Assembly (NCBI RefSeq): GCF_005222785.1
Contig: NZ_STGH01000001.1
Location: 744,001-808,000, forward strand
Reading direction: 5' to 3'
Length of the DNA: 64,000 nucleotides
Origin: Rhodobacter sp. SY28-1
Lineage (GTDB): Bacteria > Pseudomonadota > Alphaproteobacteria > Rhodobacterales > Rhodobacteraceae
Numbering within the stretch: position 1 is the stretch's first letter; each line of letters opens with the position of its first letter. Shown piece by piece: positions 55,298-63,951 of the stretch. Below the pieces are notes generated by a model. That model worked only from the letters and a program-made list of their open reading frames with translations. It did no database searches and had not been told where the DNA came from. The translations under genes and the position numbers were made by a program.

Positions 55298-57165
55298 CCG
55301 AGGCGGCCCTGACCCCCACGCAGGCTGAAGCCCTGGCGAAAGGGATCACGGGCAGCCGGCTGGCCTTTGCGGCGGTCTATGACGAGACCGCCGCGCGGAT
55401 GGGGCGCGACCTGCCCGACTTCAAGACGGTGGCGCTGGGCATCCACGATCCGCGCGCGGCCTTCGAGGCGGCGCTGATAGAGACGGGAAAGACGGACCCG
55501 CCCTGGCACCGGGTGCTGCTGGCCGAATTGGCCACGCAGGGGATGATCGACCTGACCGAGGCGCTGGATGCCCCGGGCAGCGCCGCGGGCGGGTTGTCGA
55601 TCCTGCCGCAGAATGCGGATGGCTCGGCCCTGAATGCGGCGGACTTCAGCAAGGTGATCGCCCCCGCCCTGCGCATGGCCGATCTGTTGCACGCCTTCAG
55701 CCTTGCAGCGCGCAGGCTGTGCCTGATCACGGTTGCAGGCGAGACTTCACCCAGCAAGGGAACGGGGTTTCTGGTCGGTCCGCAGACGGTGCTGACCAAC
55801 CATCATGTGGTCGCGGACCTTATCGACCCGATCACCGGCAAGGCCAAGGACGGGAGCGCCGCCAAGATCTCGTGCAAGTTCGAGACGCTGACCGAGATCA
55901 CCGGACGCAGCTATGCCGTGGCCGACGACTGGCTGATCGACTTCAGCCCGGTCGACCTGAACCCCGTCGCCAATCCAGCGCCAGCCGCGGGGCCAAAGCG
56001 GCTGGACTACTGCGCGATCCGCCTGAAAGGCGCGCCGGGGCGAGAGCGCGGCTGGTATGACCTGACCCAGACCGGCGCGCTGGACAAGGATACCGACGCT
56101 TTCTTCGTGTTCCAGCATCCGCATGGCGTGCCGCAAAGGGCGGCCTTCGCGACCCACACCGCCGTCGAGCCCAACAAGGATTTCCTGCGGCACAATGTCT
56201 GGACCTCTCCCGGATCGTCGGGCGGCCTGTGCTTGGACAACCGGCTGCGGCCCATCGCCATGCACCAAGGGTCAGTTCTCGGGGGCGGGGCGGAGCCGCG
56301 CAGGCGGGCGATCCGGCTGGAGGCGATCAGGCAGGCGGCCAAGGACCTTGAGCGTGTCGATCCGAAGCTGGACCGGATCTCGCAACTGTCGGACGGCTCG
56401 GCCGCGGTGATCGGCCGGGATGCAACGCAGTCGACCTTGCGGATGATGGCCGAGGGGAGAGGCACCTATATCCTGGTCATCCGGGGCGCGGCGCAAAGCG
56501 GAAAGACCTTTTCCTCGCTGCTGCTGCGCGATTCGATCCCGGGGGAGCAGCGGGTCATCATCAGCCTGACCGCGGGCCGCCTGCCTGCCGATGCCCGGGA
56601 CCTTGCGAGGGCTATCCTGCGGCAGGCGGGGCTGTCAGAGGCCGAGATCAAGCGGCTTTTTGCGCCGCTGGCGACGCTGACGACCTCGGCCGCGACCGTT
56701 GCCGATGTCTTCGCGATCCTAAAGCGGGCCTTGCAGGGGATCGCGGGGTCCGGCACGCCGCCGGGCAAGCTTGTGTGGCTGCTGATTGACGATCTGGACA
56801 AGGTAAAGCTGCCGCAGATCGGGTCGCGGACCCTGCTGGATCACATCTACAGCGATGGCGAGCTGGAACAGATCATGCGCATCGTCCTGATCGGTCTGTC
56901 GGATACGCTGGTCAACGTGGGGCCGGACAAGATTTCGACCGAGGTGCTGGCCGATCCGGGGAAGGTGGACCCGAAGGAGATCGAGGAGTGCCTGGGACGG
57001 CTTCTACAAGAGGCGGGCAAGGTGACCTTGGCCGAGACGGCAAGCCTGCAGGCGCGGCTGGTGGCCTATTCGGCCACTGAACTGAAGAACTGGATGAGGA
57101 ATACCAGCCCGTTGGCCCGGATGTCCGGCTTTGTCTCGCGCGTCTACATGAAGGCGATCCGGTGA
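55294..57165 (+). CDS. Trypsin-like protease fused to a P-loop NTPase domain
   Basis: The 623-residue protein starts with a helical segment of about 95 residues (FAAVYDETAARMGRDLPDFK, HRVLLAELATQGMIDLTEAL) that resembles effector-associated adaptor domains. A trypsin-like domain follows with His171 (GTGFLVGPQTVLTNHHVVAD), Asp238 (RLDYCAIRL) and Ser309 (TSPGSSGGLCLDN). Then comes a P-loop NTPase with Walker A GAAQSGKT (398-405) and Walker B VWLLIDDLDKV (Asp499, Asp500). It has no signal peptide or membrane segment. It is coupled to both neighbours: ATGA with the subtilase gene and GTGATG with the STAND-like gene. This suggests a nucleotide-gated protease working with them. Confidence 0.87.
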   Translation: MTEAALTPTQAEALAKGITGSRLAFAAVYDETAARMGRDLPDFKTVALGIHDPRAAFEAALIETGKTDPPWHRVLLAELATQGMIDLTEALDAPGSAAGGLSILPQNADGSALNAADFSKVIAPALRMADLLHAFSLAARRLCLITVAGETSPSKGTGFLVGPQTVLTNHHVVADLIDPITGKAKDGSAAKISCKFETLTEITGRSYAVADDWLIDFSPVDLNPVANPAPAAGPKRLDYCAIRLKGAPGRERGWYDLTQTGALDKDTDAFFVFQHPHGVPQRAAFATHTAVEPNKDFLRHNVWTSPGSSGGLCLDNRLRPIAMHQGSVLGGGAEPRRRAIRLEAIRQAAKDLERVDPKLDRISQLSDGSAAVIGRDATQSTLRMMAEGRGTYILVIRGAAQSGKTFSSLLLRDSIPGEQRVIISLTAGRLPADARDLARAILRQAGLSEAEIKRLFAPLATLTTSAATVADVFAILKRALQGIAGSGTPPGKLVWLLIDDLDKVKLPQIGSRTLLDHIYSDGELEQIMRIVLIGLSDTLVNVGPDKISTEVLADPGKVDPKEIEECLGRLLQEAGKVTLAETASLQARLVAYSATELKNWMRNTSPLARMSGFVSRVYMKAIR

Positions 57166-60100
57166 TGGCAGACAATGCCGCAAGCGACGACCTGCCCTGT
57201 GCTGCCCTGTTGGGCGTGTTCGATCCGAACAGGCTGATCGACAGCAATGCCCCGGACCGGGATGCGCGTCTGCGGGCGCAGGCGGCGGTGGCGATCGAAG
57301 TGCCGTCCACGGTCCCGACTCCGTTCTCGGCGGATGCGCCGGTTGAGGTGCGCTGGTTGTGGCGGCTGACGCCGGACGGACAGCGGATGGGGCTGGCACA
57401 GCTGCCTGAGGGCGCGGCGCGGGCGCGGCTTCTGAAGAAGGTGAGAGCGATCGGCGGCGACGCGATGACCGCGGCGTTTCTTCTGTTGCTGGAGGGCGGG
57501 GAGCGCGCGCCAAACTTTGTCAGGCCGCGTGGCAAGGTGCCCAAGTCCGAGGACTTGCCGCAGCTGTTGCGGCTGATGCAGGCGCTGGAGCTTCTGAACA
57601 GCGTGCAGGTGCCGCTCGAGGGCTGGGCCGCGGATGCCGACCTGTCCCGGTCGCTGGCGCAGTCAACAGTCAAGGCCGACAAGCGGGCGGCGAGTGCGCA
57701 GATCCTGCCGTGGACGCTGCAGGGGCGGCGGGCCGAGCTTGCGGCGCTGAAACGGTTTGCGACGCTGGGACAGGTCTCGACCCCGCCCTTCGTGCCGGGT
57801 GACATGAACCAGACGCCCTTGCCGGGGGCCACGCCGACGGTGATCCTGTCCGGTCTGGGGGGCAGCGGGAAATCGGCGCTGCTGGAGGCGTTGCGGCGGC
57901 GGCTGGCCGAGACGGCGTCGATCCTGCAGGTGACCTTCGACCTTGACCAGCCCGCGTTGCGGGCGGGGCATCGGGTGGCGCTGACGCAAGAGCTTATGCG
58001 GCAGATCGGTCAGGCGCGGCCCGCGCTGGATGCCAGGCTGTCCGAGATCCGGCAGACCCTGCGCGGCGGGGTGGCGATGACGACGGAAGGCATCGACCCC
58101 AGCCGCGAGGCGAGTGCGGTCTATGCCAGCCTGACCGACCTGAACACGCTTCTGTCGGCGGATGGCAAGGACGAGGCGATCCGTCTGGTCCTGATCTTCG
58201 ACACGTTCGAGGAGGCGCTGATCCTGGGGCCCGACCGGGTGCGGCTGATCGCGGACTGGATCGGGCTGGTGGGCCAGCATCGGCTGAGCCCGCGCGTGAT
58301 CCTGTCGGGGCGCGAGGCGAGCAGCCTGGTACAGATGTCGCTGCCGGGTCTGGCGGTGGAGGGGACGCTGCTTCTGGGCGAGCTGACGGTGGCGGGCGGG
58401 CGCGCGCTGCTCCGCGATCAGTTCGACCGCCGCGGGATCGCGGCTGGGGCGCTGGTGCCGAAGCTGGTCGAGGTCTTCGGTGCGGACCCGCTGACCCTGA
58501 TGATGCTGGCGCGGTTTGCCGAGGGCATAGAGAAGGCGGGCGGCGACAGCCTTGGCGCGCTGACCGATCTTGCCAGGGGCGGGGCGTCCGAGGCGCGGGA
58601 GCAGCTGGACGGCGAGATGCGACAGACGTTCCTGATGTCGCGCATCCTGAACCGGCTGCCCACCAGGGAGCTGGTGGCGCTGGCCAGCCCGGGGCTGGTG
58701 CTGCGGCAAGTGACCCCGGAGCTGATCCGCGAGGTGCTGGCGGGGCCGTGCAAGCTGAAGGACGGGCTGACGCTGGCCGAGGCGGAGGAGCTGTTCGACA
58801 AGCTGGACGACATGGTCTGGCTGGTGCAGCGGCCGTCCGGCGAGGAACGGGTGGTCGTCCATGTCCCGGCACTGCGGCGGCGGATGCTGCCGCAGCTCTT
58901 GAAGCACGAGACAGCGCAGGCGGTGATCGCGGCGGCGGTCGGCTGGTACGAGGCGCGGGCCGCCGAAGGCGAGCCGGGGGCGGAGTACGAGGCGATGTAC
59001 TATCGCGCGCTGGGCGATCCGGAGAGCCTGCCCGAGGACCCGGCGGTGCTGCGGGCGCTGGCCGATCACCTGGGCGCGGCCGTGGCGGACCTGGACTTTG
59101 CCGAGGAGCGCTTCCGCAACGCGCTGGGCCGGGTAGTGAGCCGCGCGACGGTGGAAACCCTGGCGCCCGGGGCGGCGCGGAAGGGCGCGCGCGATCGGCG
59201 GCGGAAGTTCCAGTTGTCGGAGGGGCTGGAAAGCTCGGTCGTCGAAGAGGCGGTCGCGGCGGGCGAGATCGGCGAGTCCGGGGCGCCTGCCGGGGCCACG
59301 GCGGCAGGCGGGCCGATGCCGGCGGATCTGGTCGCGGCGCGCTTTGCGGCGCTGGACCTGGCGCCGGTCGCCGCCGAAGCCCCGCGGCTGGCGCGGAGCC
59401 TTCTGGACGGGATCATCGCCTCGGCCACCGCGTCGGCACCCGGCGAGATGACGTCCGAGAACTTGCAGGACCTGTCCGTCGCGGCCTTGCAGGCGGCCAC
59501 GGCCTGTCTGGAGCCCGAGGTGGGTCCGGGGTCGCGGGCCGAGTTGACCGGGGCGGTGCAGGAGTGGCTGCAGAACGGGCAACAGCGCGCCCTGCTGATG
59601 GAAAGCTATGGCGGTGTCCTGCAACAGTCACCCCAGCTTTGGCCTGCCTGGATGGGCGGGGTGCTGGTTCTGTCACTGGCCGGGGGCGGGGCGCTGGCCC
59701 GTCTGGGCGAGGCCGTACCGCAGGCGGTGCGCGGGATGGCGCGAAGTGCGCACAGTCCCTACGCCTGGCGTGCCTTGCGCACTGCCGGGCCGTTGCGCGA
59801 GGGCGATGCGGTCAAGGGCATGGCGTTGGCCTATCTTGCGACCGAAGTGCTGCCGCTGGTGGCGGCCAGTGTGATCCGGCCCGTCGATCCCGACAAGGGC
59901 GCTGAGGAGGGCGACGTTTCGCAGGCATTCCGGTCGATGCTGAGTGCGCAAGGGCAGGTGTCGATCAGCGATCACAACCGGATCGAGACGATCCTCTACC
60001 GGCAAGAGGTGACGCTGCAGGACAGGTTGCCGCTTCTGGCCGGGCTGCCCGGTGCGGTGCCGGGGCGGTTGCCCGAATTTCATGGCGCGTTCCGGCTTGT

Positions 60101-60395
60101 GCTGGGCAAGGAGGACATGCCGGTGTCCGCCGTGCAGTCGGCCGTCTCGACCGTGGCGCGGTATGTGCCCTGGTGGCCGAAGGAGCTGCGGGCCGAGGCC
60201 TTCTCCCAGGTGCCGTTCAGCCCGACGCTGATTTCGTCGCTGATCGACACGGCGGACCGCTGCGGGCGGTTGCCGGATCTGGCGGCGGAACTGGCCCGAC
60301 CGGAGGACAGCCCGACAGCCTGCAAGCGGTTGTCGGCGCTGATCGGCGCGACCGTCGCGCAGTACCGCACGGCGGCGGGGGTGCCACCGGGCTAA
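57165..60395 (+). CDS. Large STAND-like P-loop NTPase
   Basis: The 1076-residue protein has an N-terminal region of about 200 residues of unknown fold. An NTPase core follows with Walker A GLGGSGKS (230-237), Walker B RLVLIFDTFEEAL (Asp346) and a sensor-like RVILSGREASSL, followed by winged-helix-like and helical segments. The C-terminal half (650-1076) is almost wholly helical and Ala/Leu-rich, like the sensor repeats of STAND/AP-ATPases. There is no signal peptide. It starts inside the stop of the trypsin-NTPase gene (TGATG). Its TAA overlaps the TAG of the converging hydrolase gene. Role inferred: signal-sensing switch for the upstream proteases. Confidence 0.82.
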   Translation: MADNAASDDLPCAALLGVFDPNRLIDSNAPDRDARLRAQAAVAIEVPSTVPTPFSADAPVEVRWLWRLTPDGQRMGLAQLPEGAARARLLKKVRAIGGDAMTAAFLLLLEGGERAPNFVRPRGKVPKSEDLPQLLRLMQALELLNSVQVPLEGWAADADLSRSLAQSTVKADKRAASAQILPWTLQGRRAELAALKRFATLGQVSTPPFVPGDMNQTPLPGATPTVILSGLGGSGKSALLEALRRRLAETASILQVTFDLDQPALRAGHRVALTQELMRQIGQARPALDARLSEIRQTLRGGVAMTTEGIDPSREASAVYASLTDLNTLLSADGKDEAIRLVLIFDTFEEALILGPDRVRLIADWIGLVGQHRLSPRVILSGREASSLVQMSLPGLAVEGTLLLGELTVAGGRALLRDQFDRRGIAAGALVPKLVEVFGADPLTLMMLARFAEGIEKAGGDSLGALTDLARGGASEAREQLDGEMRQTFLMSRILNRLPTRELVALASPGLVLRQVTPELIREVLAGPCKLKDGLTLAEAEELFDKLDDMVWLVQRPSGEERVVVHVPALRRRMLPQLLKHETAQAVIAAAVGWYEARAAEGEPGAEYEAMYYRALGDPESLPEDPAVLRALADHLGAAVADLDFAEERFRNALGRVVSRATVETLAPGAARKGARDRRRKFQLSEGLESSVVEEAVAAGEIGESGAPAGATAAGGPMPADLVAARFAALDLAPVAAEAPRLARSLLDGIIASATASAPGEMTSENLQDLSVAALQAATACLEPEVGPGSRAELTGAVQEWLQNGQQRALLMESYGGVLQQSPQLWPAWMGGVLVLSLAGGGALARLGEAVPQAVRGMARSAHSPYAWRALRTAGPLREGDAVKGMALAYLATEVLPLVAASVIRPVDPDKGAEEGDVSQAFRSMLSAQGQVSISDHNRIETILYRQEVTLQDRLPLLAGLPGAVPGRLPEFHGAFRLVLGKEDMPVSAVQSAVSTVARYVPWWPKELRAEAFSQVPFSPTLISSLIDTADRCGRLPDLAAELARPEDSPTACKRLSALIGATVAQYRTAAGVPPG

Positions 60396-62302
60396 AGCGG
60401 GCTGCGGGGCAGGTTGGCCGGTTGGCCGTTCCAGGTTCCCGACAGGCTGACAGCCTCGTCCGCGCGGTTGTTGTGGTAGGTCAGCTGCCCGGTTTGCGCC
60501 CCGGAGATGCCAAGGTCGAGGGTCAGCCAACCCGTCCCATCCTCGGTCGACACCTCGGTTCCGCGGCCATCCACGGCCAGTTTGGGCCAGAAGCTGCAAG
60601 CGTCGAAACGGTAGTCGGAGCCCTCTTCCCCTGGCTGGGCGAACACCGTGCCGCCGAAGGGGCAGCCATAGGTTGCCGGGTGCTGGCCATCCCACCCGGC
60701 CAGAGGAATGAGGCTGGTCAGTTCGGTTTCCACCGCCCGGGCGACCGACAGCGGCTCGGCCATCTGGGCGGGATCGGTCAGCGTCAGCGGCTGGTAGGGG
60801 CTCATCGCATCCTGTTCGCACAGCTGTTCCTGCGCGGCAGGCAGGGTGCCGTCGTACAGAAGCGCCTGAACGATGGTATCCGGACAGGCGAAGCCCCGGC
60901 CCCAGATCACGTGCGGGCCGCCGCGCATGAAGACGCCGTAGGCGTTGGCGGCGTTGTCGAGGACGGAATAGGCCATGCTGATCGGCGTGATCGGATCGTG
61001 GTCGCCGTTCAGGACCAGCGTCGGCCAGTCGCCCCCGGCATAGGGCGCGGGTCGCGTGCTCTGCCCCTGATGCGGCCAGAGCGCGCAGGCAACCCGTTCC
61101 ATGTAATAGGCCCGAAGGAGGCGCGGGGCCTGCGGTGCGAAGGCGCGGGCTTCGTCCAGGATGCGGCGGGCGCGGGTTTCCGGCAGGCCTTCACCGCTGT
61201 CGTAATCGGTGCAGGTGATCGCGTAATAGGCGGCGCCATACCAGCCGGCGTCCTCGATCCCGATCTCGGTTTCGGGGTCGATGTAGGTGTTCACATAGCC
61301 CAGCTGCAAGATTGGGACGAGATTGCCCTGCCGGGCCGCGGCCAGAGTGCGCAGGAACTCGGCCCGGCCTTCGGGCGAATAGAGCGCGTAGAAGGCATTC
61401 GCTTCCAGTAGCCCGGTGGTCAGGAGGCGGGAGGCCTTGGTCCCGTCGGCCAGCGGATAGGGCACCGGCACCGGGGCCTGTGCCACCCGGGCGGCCAGAT
61501 CGTCATAGGCCGCCGCCGCGCCGCCGGGGAAATCCTGCGCGCAGGCGGGCAGCGCGTCGCACAGGGTGAAGGTTTCCGCCAGAAGCGCCTCGGCTGCCAG
61601 CGTGTAGCGGCGGTAGAAGCCTTCGGCCGACAGCGTCAGGTCGACCACCCCGTCGAGGATCACCCCGCGCACGGCGCCGGGAACCTGGGTGGCATAGGCC
61701 TGGACCAGCTGGGTGCCGTAGCTTTCGCCGTAAAGCCAGACCTTCGGCGCGCCGAGGGACTGGCGGAACAGTTCGGAATCACGGATCGCCGCGTCGGTGG
61801 AGACATGGGCGAGCAGGGCGTCGGCGTCGAGTTCCGCGGTGCAGTCGGTGACATAGGCCTGGGCCATCGCAAGGATCGCATCGGGATCGTCGAGCGAGGC
61901 CGGGGCGGTGTCGAACCGGGCCTGGGCGGCGGGGCAGGACAGGCCATGTATCGGCCCGGTGCCGCGCTGGTCGACAAAGACGATGTCCATGTTCTCGACC
62001 AGGCTGGGGTCGAACGAGGACAGATAGGAATCCGCCGAGGCCAGACCCGAACCGCCCGGCCCGCCGACGAAATAGAACAGGATGCCCCGGCTTTCGTTGG
62101 TGGCGAAGGAGAGGGCGAAGGTGATCTCCAGCGTGTTCGACGGGTCGTTGGCGCTGTGGTCCAAGGGCACGGTCAGCGTGGTGCAGGACAGGGAGCCGCC
62201 GTCGCAGGGGAAGAGGTCGAGGCCCGAGGCGGCATCCTGCAGCGAGATTTCGGCGAAGGCGGGTCCGGCAAGCAGCCCCAGGGCAAGTACGGCGTGACGC
62301 AT
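60392..62302 (-). CDS. Secreted alpha/beta hydrolase with TAP-like C-terminal domain
   Basis: The 636-residue protein has a signal peptide (MRHAVLALGLLAGPAFAE) and a proline-iminopeptidase/tripeptidyl-aminopeptidase-like fold. Motifs are FVGGPGGSGLASADS (oxyanion region), IVFVDQRGTGPI, nucleophile WLYGESYGTQLVQ, acid VLNGDHDPITP and His in RGGPHVIWGRG. Many cysteines suggest a disulfide-bonded periplasmic or secreted enzyme. A C-terminal beta domain of about 110 residues follows. Start at 62302; longer frames lack a signal. The stop codon overlaps that of the converging STAND-like gene. Confidence 0.88.
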   Translation of the reverse strand: MRHAVLALGLLAGPAFAEISLQDAASGLDLFPCDGGSLSCTTLTVPLDHSANDPSNTLEITFALSFATNESRGILFYFVGGPGGSGLASADSYLSSFDPSLVENMDIVFVDQRGTGPIHGLSCPAAQARFDTAPASLDDPDAILAMAQAYVTDCTAELDADALLAHVSTDAAIRDSELFRQSLGAPKVWLYGESYGTQLVQAYATQVPGAVRGVILDGVVDLTLSAEGFYRRYTLAAEALLAETFTLCDALPACAQDFPGGAAAAYDDLAARVAQAPVPVPYPLADGTKASRLLTTGLLEANAFYALYSPEGRAEFLRTLAAARQGNLVPILQLGYVNTYIDPETEIGIEDAGWYGAAYYAITCTDYDSGEGLPETRARRILDEARAFAPQAPRLLRAYYMERVACALWPHQGQSTRPAPYAGGDWPTLVLNGDHDPITPISMAYSVLDNAANAYGVFMRGGPHVIWGRGFACPDTIVQALLYDGTLPAAQEQLCEQDAMSPYQPLTLTDPAQMAEPLSVARAVETELTSLIPLAGWDGQHPATYGCPFGGTVFAQPGEEGSDYRFDACSFWPKLAVDGRGTEVSTEDGTGWLTLDLGISGAQTGQLTYHNNRADEAVSLSGTWNGQPANLPRSPL

Positions 62303-62490
62303 CGGGGCCTTTCGGGATTCGGCGGCAGGTGCAGCCGGTGGAAAGCGCAGGCTAGTGCGGAGGGCGGGTTTGGCCAAGGGGTCGCGGTGGCAGGCGGTGC
62401 GTTCACCATGCGGTGATGCACGGATCGGTGATTGGACCGGACCTGGCGGTGCGCCCAAGCCTGATCGGGCAAAGGGGCGGGAGGTCCGGG

Positions 62491-63093
62491 ATGCTGAGGT
62501 TGGTGCTGATGCTGGTGGCGGGGCTTGCGGGCGTGGCGCGGGCCGAGACGGCCATCGTCGCGGGGGGCTGTTTCTGGTGCGTCGAATCGGATTTCGAGAA
62601 GGTCAAAGGGGTCAGCGAGGTCGTCTCGGGCTATACCGGGGGCGATCTGCGCAACCCGACCTACCGCAACCATGAGGGTCATTACGAAGCGGTGGAGATC
62701 ACCTTTGACCCGAAGGTCATCAGCTATGATGAGCTGATCGCCAAGTTCCTGCGGTCGGTCGATGTGCTGGATGCGGGCGGGCAATTCTGCGACCGGGGCG
62801 ACGCCTATCGGACGGCGATCTTCGTCAAGGACAAGGCGCAGAAGGCGGCGGCGGAGGCGGCCGTGGCCGAGGCCGAGGCGGTGCTGGGTCGGAAGATCGT
62901 GACGCCGGTCCTGCCTGCCGGGACCTTCTGGATCGCGGAGGACCACCACCAGGACTACTACAAGGGCACCGACATCGTCCTGACGCGCGCCGGGCCAAAG
63001 AAGCAGTCGAACGCTTATGCCTTCTACCGCAAGTCCTGCGGCCGGGATGCAAGGGTGCGCGAGCTTTGGGGCGCGCAGGCCCTGACGCACTAG
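62491..63093 (+). CDS. msrA: Peptide-methionine (S)-S-oxide reductase MsrA, exported
   Basis: MsrA repairs oxidised methionine in proteins. The 200-residue product has a signal peptide ([19 protein letters not shown]) followed directly by the catalytic [17 protein letters not shown] motif, [23 protein letters not shown], and a late cysteine in KSCGRDARV. The signal places it in the periplasm. A GGAGGT site five bases before 62491 fixes the start. It is divergent from the secreted hydrolase gene. Confidence 0.95.
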   Translation: MLRLVLMLVAGLAGVARAETAIVAGGCFWCVESDFEKVKGVSEVVSGYTGGDLRNPTYRNHEGHYEAVEITFDPKVISYDELIAKFLRSVDVLDAGGQFCDRGDAYRTAIFVKDKAQKAAAEAAVAEAEAVLGRKIVTPVLPAGTFWIAEDHHQDYYKGTDIVLTRAGPKKQSNAYAFYRKSCGRDARVRELWGAQALTH

Positions 63094-63130
63094 GGCAGCG
63101 ACCCGGTTCCAGTGCAATTGACCGGAGCGA

Positions 63131-63159
63131 CCCAAGAATTTTCGTCGAAAACTCTTGGG
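63131..63159. repeat. REP-like hairpin downstream of msrA
   Basis: CCCAAGAATTTTCG and CGAAAACTCTTGGG (63131-63144 and 63146-63159) are near-perfect inverted arms. A partial copy TTTCGACTCTTGG follows at about 63168. The element resembles the hairpins at 46509-46556 and sits at a convergent junction. Confidence 0.6.
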
Positions 63160-63207
63160 TTCACCGTTTCGACTCTTGGATTGGAGTGAGGAACGACGGC
63201 CAGAACC

Positions 63208-63951
63208 TCATCCAAGCGGCGGCAGGCCCACGGCGGCGCGAAGGTCGGGGGCGCGGATGTCGAGTTCCTGGCCCACCAGCGCGTCTGCCGCCGGAGTGCA
63301 GAGCCAGGCGATGGCTCGGGCGGGCTCGTCGGCGGGAGCAAGGCTTGCGCGGGGGAGTTTGGAGACCGGGTTGATCCCCGAGGCGCGGATGGCGCCCTGC
63401 ATGTCGGTGTCCACCACGCCGGGTGCGAAGCCGAAGACGCGGATGCCCTGCTCGGCATATTCCATGTGGACGGATCGGGTCAGCATGGCCAGCCCCGCCT
63501 TTCCGGCGCAGTAGGCCGACCAGCCCTCTTGCGGCCGATGCGCGGCGCCCGAGGAAATGTTGACGATTGTGCCGCCGCCCTTTGCGACCATTCCGGCCAA
63601 GGCGCGTTGTGTCGCGTGGAACGCCGAGGTCAGGTTGATGTCGATGTTTGCGGCCCAGTCCTCGACCTGGACATCCAGGATGCGCCCGATTGGGCCGATC
63701 ACGGCGGCGTTGTTCACCAGGATGTCGAAGCCATGCTCCAGCAGTGTCGCCATCGCGATGCGGTCAGTCATGTTGGCCAGATGTCCGGTGGCCGGAGTTT
63801 CCCCCAGATCGCGGCGGGCCGCGGCCAGGTTCGCGGAACTGCGGGCGGTGAAATGCACCTCGGCCCCGGCCTGCGCCAAGGCGCGGACGGTGGCAAGGCC
63901 GATGCCGCGGTTGCCGCCGGTGACGAGGGCGGTCTTGCCGGTGAGTTTCAT
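63208..63951 (-). CDS. Short-chain dehydrogenase/reductase (SDR)
   Basis: The 247-residue protein is a classical SDR: cofactor motif TALVTGGNRGIGLA, NNAAVIG, catalytic Ser in IVNISSGAAH, and YxxxK in SAYCAGKAGL. The lack of a clear acidic residue after the second strand (HFTARSS) hints at NADPH preference. The substrate is unknown. AAAGGAG lies six bases before the ATG. It converges with msrA. Confidence 0.92.
   Translation of the reverse strand: MKLTGKTALVTGGNRGIGLATVRALAQAGAEVHFTARSSANLAAARRDLGETPATGHLANMTDRIAMATLLEHGFDILVNNAAVIGPIGRILDVQVEDWAANIDINLTSAFHATQRALAGMVAKGGGTIVNISSGAAHRPQEGWSAYCAGKAGLAMLTRSVHMEYAEQGIRVFGFAPGVVDTDMQGAIRASGINPVSKLPRASLAPADEPARAIAWLCTPAADALVGQELDIRAPDLRAAVGLPPLG

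Noticed and set aside
57663-59624. A 650-codon minus-strand frame opposite the STAND-like NTPase
   Set aside because: Arg/Gln/His-rich antisense composition; the plus-strand frame has Walker motifs and coupled starts.
46569-60395. Recent mobile island or prophage
   Set aside because: No integrase, transposase, tRNA attachment site or clear change in coding base composition; only the intergenic spacer is AT-richer.
46569-62302. Gasdermin-type pore protein as the target of the proteases
   Set aside because: No gene of suitable size (about 250 residues, non-enzymatic) lies in or beside the cluster; the neighbouring hydrolase is a secreted TAP-like enzyme.
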